Under the pieces are notes generated by a model. It made no database searches. It saw only the letters and a program-made list of their open reading frames with translations, and had not been told where the DNA came from. The position numbers were made by a program, and so were the translations under genes. Shown here one piece after another: positions 61,323 through 64,000 of a stretch of 64,000 nt of DNA. Where the stretch lies: assembly GCA_945902805.1 (NCBI GenBank), contig CAMDMZ010000008.1, forward strand, positions 1 through 64,000. Reading direction: 5' to 3'. The DNA comes from Propionivibrio dicarboxylicus. Lineage in GTDB: Bacteria > Pseudomonadota > Gammaproteobacteria > Burkholderiales > Rhodocyclaceae. Numbering within the stretch: position 1 is the stretch's first letter; every line of letters starts with the position of its first letter.

Positions 61323-61715
61323 ATGGATATCGCCGTTAAGTCCCCCGTGCCGGTGGCACCGGTGGCGTCAGCCGATGTCAAATCGGCAGCAGGCAAGCGT
61401 GCGGCGGCAGTTCAGGCGGCTGCGGTGACCCAGGCACGTACGGAACCGGCTGAATCGGCGATAAAAGTGGTGCCAGTGCGCGAACCGACATCGAAAGAAC
61501 TCGGCCAGGCAGTCGCCGAGGTGCGCAAGGCAGTGGAGATCCAGGCACCTAACCAAATATCGTTTTCGGTGGATGACGAGTCCGGGCGTTCGGTGGTGCG
61601 CATCATTGATCAAAAGACAGGAGCCACGATTCGGCAAATTCCTTCTCAGGAAATGCTGGATATCGCCAAGTCGATCGACAAGATGCAGGGGCTATTGTTT
61701 AAAGAGACGGCGTAG
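61323..61715 (+). CDS. flaG: FlaG-family flagellar protein
   Basis: This 130-aa protein has an Ala/Val-rich variable N-terminus and the FlaG core ISFSVDDESGRSVVRIIDQKTGATIRQIPSQEMLDIAKSIDKMQGLLF. FlaG affects filament length in several bacteria. The start MDIAVKSP at 61323 has GGAG ten bases upstream; an in-frame start at 61299 is possible. The FliA promoter supports late flagellar expression, although no other flagellar gene is in the window. Confidence 0.85.
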   Translation: MDIAVKSPVPVAPVASADVKSAAGKRAAAVQAAAVTQARTEPAESAIKVVPVREPTSKELGQAVAEVRKAVEIQAPNQISFSVDDESGRSVVRIIDQKTGATIRQIPSQEMLDIAKSIDKMQGLLFKETA

Positions 61716-61722
61716 CCACACT

Positions 61723-62901
61723 TCAAGACGACGCAAACTCGGCAAAGAACTCCGGCAACAGGGTTTGTTCCAGCGAGCGTTGCGAAAACAGAAAGCGACC
61801 ATCGCAGACGAAGCCCTGTTCGTGCCAATCGACGCTATTGAGCTCCGCTGTCAGGGTCTTGATTTGCTTGGCGGAGAGATCGTTCCGTTTCGGAAACAAG
61901 GCTAGCACCGCGCCATCGTAGTTTCGGCAGGGATGAATGAAGAAGGGTTGCGCATTGCGCGTCTTGCCGTTAACGTAAATTCGTGGCGCTTCGCTGATGT
62001 GATGGCGGCGACCCCATTTCCACCAGTTGCGCTCGTCGAAATCGGTGACACGGCGAGCCAGCAAGCGATCCTTGAACGGCTGAAGAAAGTCGATCGGACC
62101 TTCCTGATCGAGATAGATCATGCGTCGTGTTTCGCCAGTTTGCGCCGTGCGCGAGCAGACGAAATCCATGTTGCCGAGTTCATCGTTGGTGAAGATTTCA
62201 TCGGCCCCAGAGACAGCGCCGACCTTGACCATGAATATCGAGCGGAACGGTACGCTGTAGATGCCGTGCGTGAACATCAACTGTCCACCCGCCAGCACCA
62301 TGCGCCGGCCGTCGCGCAGACGATGACTCACGTTGCCCTTCTCATAACGCCAGATGGCGCAGTTGGGCGTGGCGCCGGCGAAGATCTTGGCGTCGCCGAG
62401 GTCTTCGAAATCGGTGATGGTGCCTTGATCATGCAACCAGGTATTGAGCTTGGCGGCGCCGGTGGCTTTGAGGAAATCGCGCGGTGTGATGAGGATCAGT
62501 TCGCCGCCCGGTTCGAGCTGGCGCACGCATTTTTCGATGAAATGCAGGTAGAGATTGGCGTGTCCATCGAGCAGCCGAGAACGCAGGTGATAGCGCGTCT
62601 GCGGCAGGATGTCGCGCGCCTTGACGTAGGGCGGATTGCCGATGATGGTGGCAAATTGCTCTTTCACCGGGTAGGTGAAGAAGTCAAGGTTGAGCGCGCC
62701 GGGTGGGCAGTGTGCCGGATCGAGCTCGATCGCCACGCAATCGGCTAGTCGTGAAGAAAATGCCCCGTCGCCGCAGGCCGGATCGAGTACCCGCCCGCTG
62801 TTCCGGCGCAAGTCCAGCATGCGGTCGACGATAGCCGGCGGTGTAAATACCTGGCCGAAACTGGCAACATCAAAAGTCGGTGCTGGCGGGACGGCGCTCA
62901 T
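61723..62901 (-). CDS. Orphan N6-adenine DNA methyltransferase
   Basis: This 392-aa protein has SAM motif DPACGDGAFSSRLADCVAIELD (about residues 37-58) and catalytic NPPY (IIGNPPYVKARD). The C-terminal half is a target-recognition-like region (WWKWGRRHHISEAPRIYVNGKTR). No nuclease gene accompanies it. The start at 62901 gives MSAVPPAPTFDVASFGQVFTPP, where residues 3-10 come from a dispersed repeat. It follows the cyclase-FHA gene by 4 bp. Confidence 0.85.
   Translation of the reverse strand: MSAVPPAPTFDVASFGQVFTPPAIVDRMLDLRRNSGRVLDPACGDGAFSSRLADCVAIELDPAHCPPGALNLDFFTYPVKEQFATIIGNPPYVKARDILPQTRYHLRSRLLDGHANLYLHFIEKCVRQLEPGGELILITPRDFLKATGAAKLNTWLHDQGTITDFEDLGDAKIFAGATPNCAIWRYEKGNVSHRLRDGRRMVLAGGQLMFTHGIYSVPFRSIFMVKVGAVSGADEIFTNDELGNMDFVCSRTAQTGETRRMIYLDQEGPIDFLQPFKDRLLARRVTDFDERNWWKWGRRHHISEAPRIYVNGKTRNAQPFFIHPCRNYDGAVLALFPKRNDLSAKQIKTLTAELNSVDWHEQGFVCDGRFLFSQRSLEQTLLPEFFAEFASS
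62872..62896 (-). repeat. Dispersed 24-bp repeat, copy 13 (methyltransferase N-terminus)
   Basis: AAAAGTCGGTGCTGGCGGG then ACGGCG is read on the minus strand as AVPPAPTF, residues 3-10 of the methyltransferase. Confidence 0.88.
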
Positions 62902-62905
62902 CAGT

Positions 62906-63817
62906 TCAACCGATAGAAAACTCGATGATCTCGCCACCTTCGTGCCAGGGGTGACCGAAAGAGAGCCGTCCGTTACTCACCAAAACAAGCTCTTCGCGCC
63001 GCAACTGGCGTTCGCTTTCACCGGCCAACGCGATCCAGGTACCGTTGGTGCTTTGTTCGATCAGGACGATTTTGTCGCCGCGCCGTTCGATGCGCGCATG
63101 CTGACGCGAAGCCATCGGATCGGCGATCACCACGTCGCAGCTTTTGTCCCGCCCCAGGAGCACCACATCCCAACCGGCAGCCAGCGCTACTTGGTTGCTG
63201 CCATGCTGCACTCGCAGTTCGACCCGGGCGGGCAGAGAGGATGGCGGTGGGACCGCCTGCATTAGCGTCAAATTGCCCTCATCGTGCCAGATCACTTCGC
63301 AGACGCGCACCAACTCTCCCTTACCCTTGACCGGCACCGCCGCCAGTTCGCGCGTGGCTTGGCGCGCCAGGGGCGAGAGGCCGGCAACGCTGTTGGCGCT
63401 GGCAATAATCTGGCCGGCCTTGGCAATATCGGCCATGCGCGCGGCGAGATTGACGGCATCGCCAAATACGTCGCCGTTTTCTTCCAGCACCGGACCATGG
63501 TGAAAGCCGACACGGATTTCCAGGGCCATGCCCCCGACGCGGGGTAAATCGGCCACGCGTTGCTGCATCTGACAGGCGGCTTGCAGGCAGGTCTCGGCGT
63601 TGTCGAAGGCAGCCAGTATGGCGTCGCCAATGGTCTTCACGACCCGACCCTGGCAACCCTCAATCGCCAGCCGGACCCGCTTCAGGCAGCGTTCGACGGC
63701 ATGTCGTGCTTCGGCATCGCCCAGCTTTTCGTACAGCCGGGTGCTGCCAGCGATATCGGCGAAGAGGATGCAGCGTTCCGGAGAGACTGTGGTTGCGGGC
63801 AGGACTGGCGGCGTCAT
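62906..63817 (-). CDS. Adenylate/guanylate cyclase-FHA domain protein
   Basis: This 303-aa protein has an N-terminal class III nucleotide cyclase domain (CILFADIAGSTRLYEKLGD; KTIGDAILAAFD; GDAVNLAARMADIAKAGQI), with metal-binding aspartates in both usual places. A C-terminal FHA phosphothreonine-binding domain follows (VVLLGRDKSCDVVIADPMASRQHARIERRGDKIVLIEQSTNGTWI). The start at 63817 removes a non-conserved N-terminal reading. It probably links kinase signalling to cyclic nucleotide output. Confidence 0.87.
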   Translation of the reverse strand: MTPPVLPATTVSPERCILFADIAGSTRLYEKLGDAEARHAVERCLKRVRLAIEGCQGRVVKTIGDAILAAFDNAETCLQAACQMQQRVADLPRVGGMALEIRVGFHHGPVLEENGDVFGDAVNLAARMADIAKAGQIIASANSVAGLSPLARQATRELAAVPVKGKGELVRVCEVIWHDEGNLTLMQAVPPPSSLPARVELRVQHGSNQVALAAGWDVVLLGRDKSCDVVIADPMASRQHARIERRGDKIVLIEQSTNGTWIALAGESERQLRREELVLVSNGRLSFGHPWHEGGEIIEFSIG

Positions 63818-63831
63818 GATCGTAAATGGAA

Positions 63832-63851
63832 ATCCCGGCCGCAGCCGGGAT
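63832..63851 (-). terminator. Hairpin between DUF2782-like gene and cyclase gene
   Basis: ATCCCGGC and GCCGGGAT form a perfect 8-bp stem with a 4-base loop, followed on the minus strand by TTTCCATTT. Confidence 0.55.
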
Positions 63852-63875
63852 CGGCGATGAGTTGTTGTACCGGCT

Positions 63876-64000
63876 TCAGAAGTTGCCGATGACCCACATT
63901 GGCACACGCAGGCCCGAATCCTGGACGTCCTGCCGCGCAAAGTTGCCGTCGCCACGTTCGTCGATCAGATAGTAGGGCACGCCATGCGGCGGCGTGACTT
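63876..64000 (-). CDS. DUF2782-like protein, C-terminal part (gene runs off the window)
   Basis: The minus strand encodes VTPPHGVPYYLIDERGDGNFARQD then SGLRVPMWVIGNF and a stop at 63876-63878. The PPYYLIDxxGDGNFxR...VPMW pattern is typical of small DUF2782 proteins of betaproteobacteria. The start lies beyond position 64000. Confidence 0.7.
   Translation of the reverse strand, partial: VTPPHGVPYYLIDERGDGNFARQDVQDSGLRVPMWVIGNF

Overview
The window is a nitrogen-fixation chromosomal region from a diazotrophic betaproteobacterium, most likely in the Rhodocyclales (Dechloromonas/Azonexus/Accumulibacter-like). That placement is an inference from the high GC, the layout rnf-nifL-nifA-nifB-fdx-nifO, a NifL-type (cysteine-free) NifA, DraT/DraG, an SAH riboswitch in front of ahcY, and the lineage-typical order ahcY-metF. 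No 16S rRNA is present, so the genus is not proven.

Layout. 0-5.5 kb: rnfABCDGE-rnfH on the minus strand (electron supply to nitrogenase). 5.8-9.8 kb: nifL-nifA-nifF-nifZ. 9.8-11.6 kb: a small low-GC insertion with two unknown genes and an integrase remnant. 11.7-16.9 kb: nifB operon (nifB, 4Fe-4S ferredoxin, nifO, A-type flavoprotein, 2Fe-2S ferredoxin, Shethna FeSII-like protein, draG). 16.9-26.2 kb: a SIR2-like gene, an acyltransferase, a sigma54 two-component system, a SulP-STAS-USP transporter and draT. 26.2-33.9 kb: nifHDKT-fdx-nifY-orf94-lrv-orf328. 33.9-45 kb: an accessory block (GGDEF/EAL protein; type I restriction-modification system with an embedded toxin-antitoxin pair) flanked by broken copies of orf328 and modC. 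45-55.4 kb: modABC (minus), then nifE-nifN-nifX-rseC-nifX-associated-fdxB-orf114 and iscA-nifU-nifS. 55.4-64 kb: UvrD-like helicase, initiator tRNA, SAH riboswitch-ahcY-metF, flaG, an orphan methyltransferase, a cyclase-FHA protein and a partial DUF2782-like gene.

Regulation. Six perfect NifA upstream activator sites (TGT-N10-ACA) and nine sigma54 -24/-12 elements can be read. They place rnf, nifLA, nifB, the SIR2-like gene, nifH, modABC, nifE and iscA-nif under NifA-sigma54. One activator site lies between rnf and nifLA, and another between modABC and nifE. NifL would restrain NifA in response to redox and nitrogen; DraT/DraG would switch NifH by ADP-ribosylation.

Most unusual signal. A non-palindromic 24-25 bp repeat (GCCGTCYYG followed by CCAGCACCGACTTTT) occurs about 13 times in both orientations. 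Some copies lie in intergenic DNA, four of them within 25 bp of a NifA activator site. Others are read in frame inside conserved proteins (NifA, NifB, NifY, HsdR, RnfE, a methyltransferase), mostly in linkers or termini. It behaves like a protein-tolerated mobile or recognition sequence. A second notable signal is the duplicated orf328/modC junction around the restriction island: the 121-bp orf328 copy differs only at 11 synonymous third positions.
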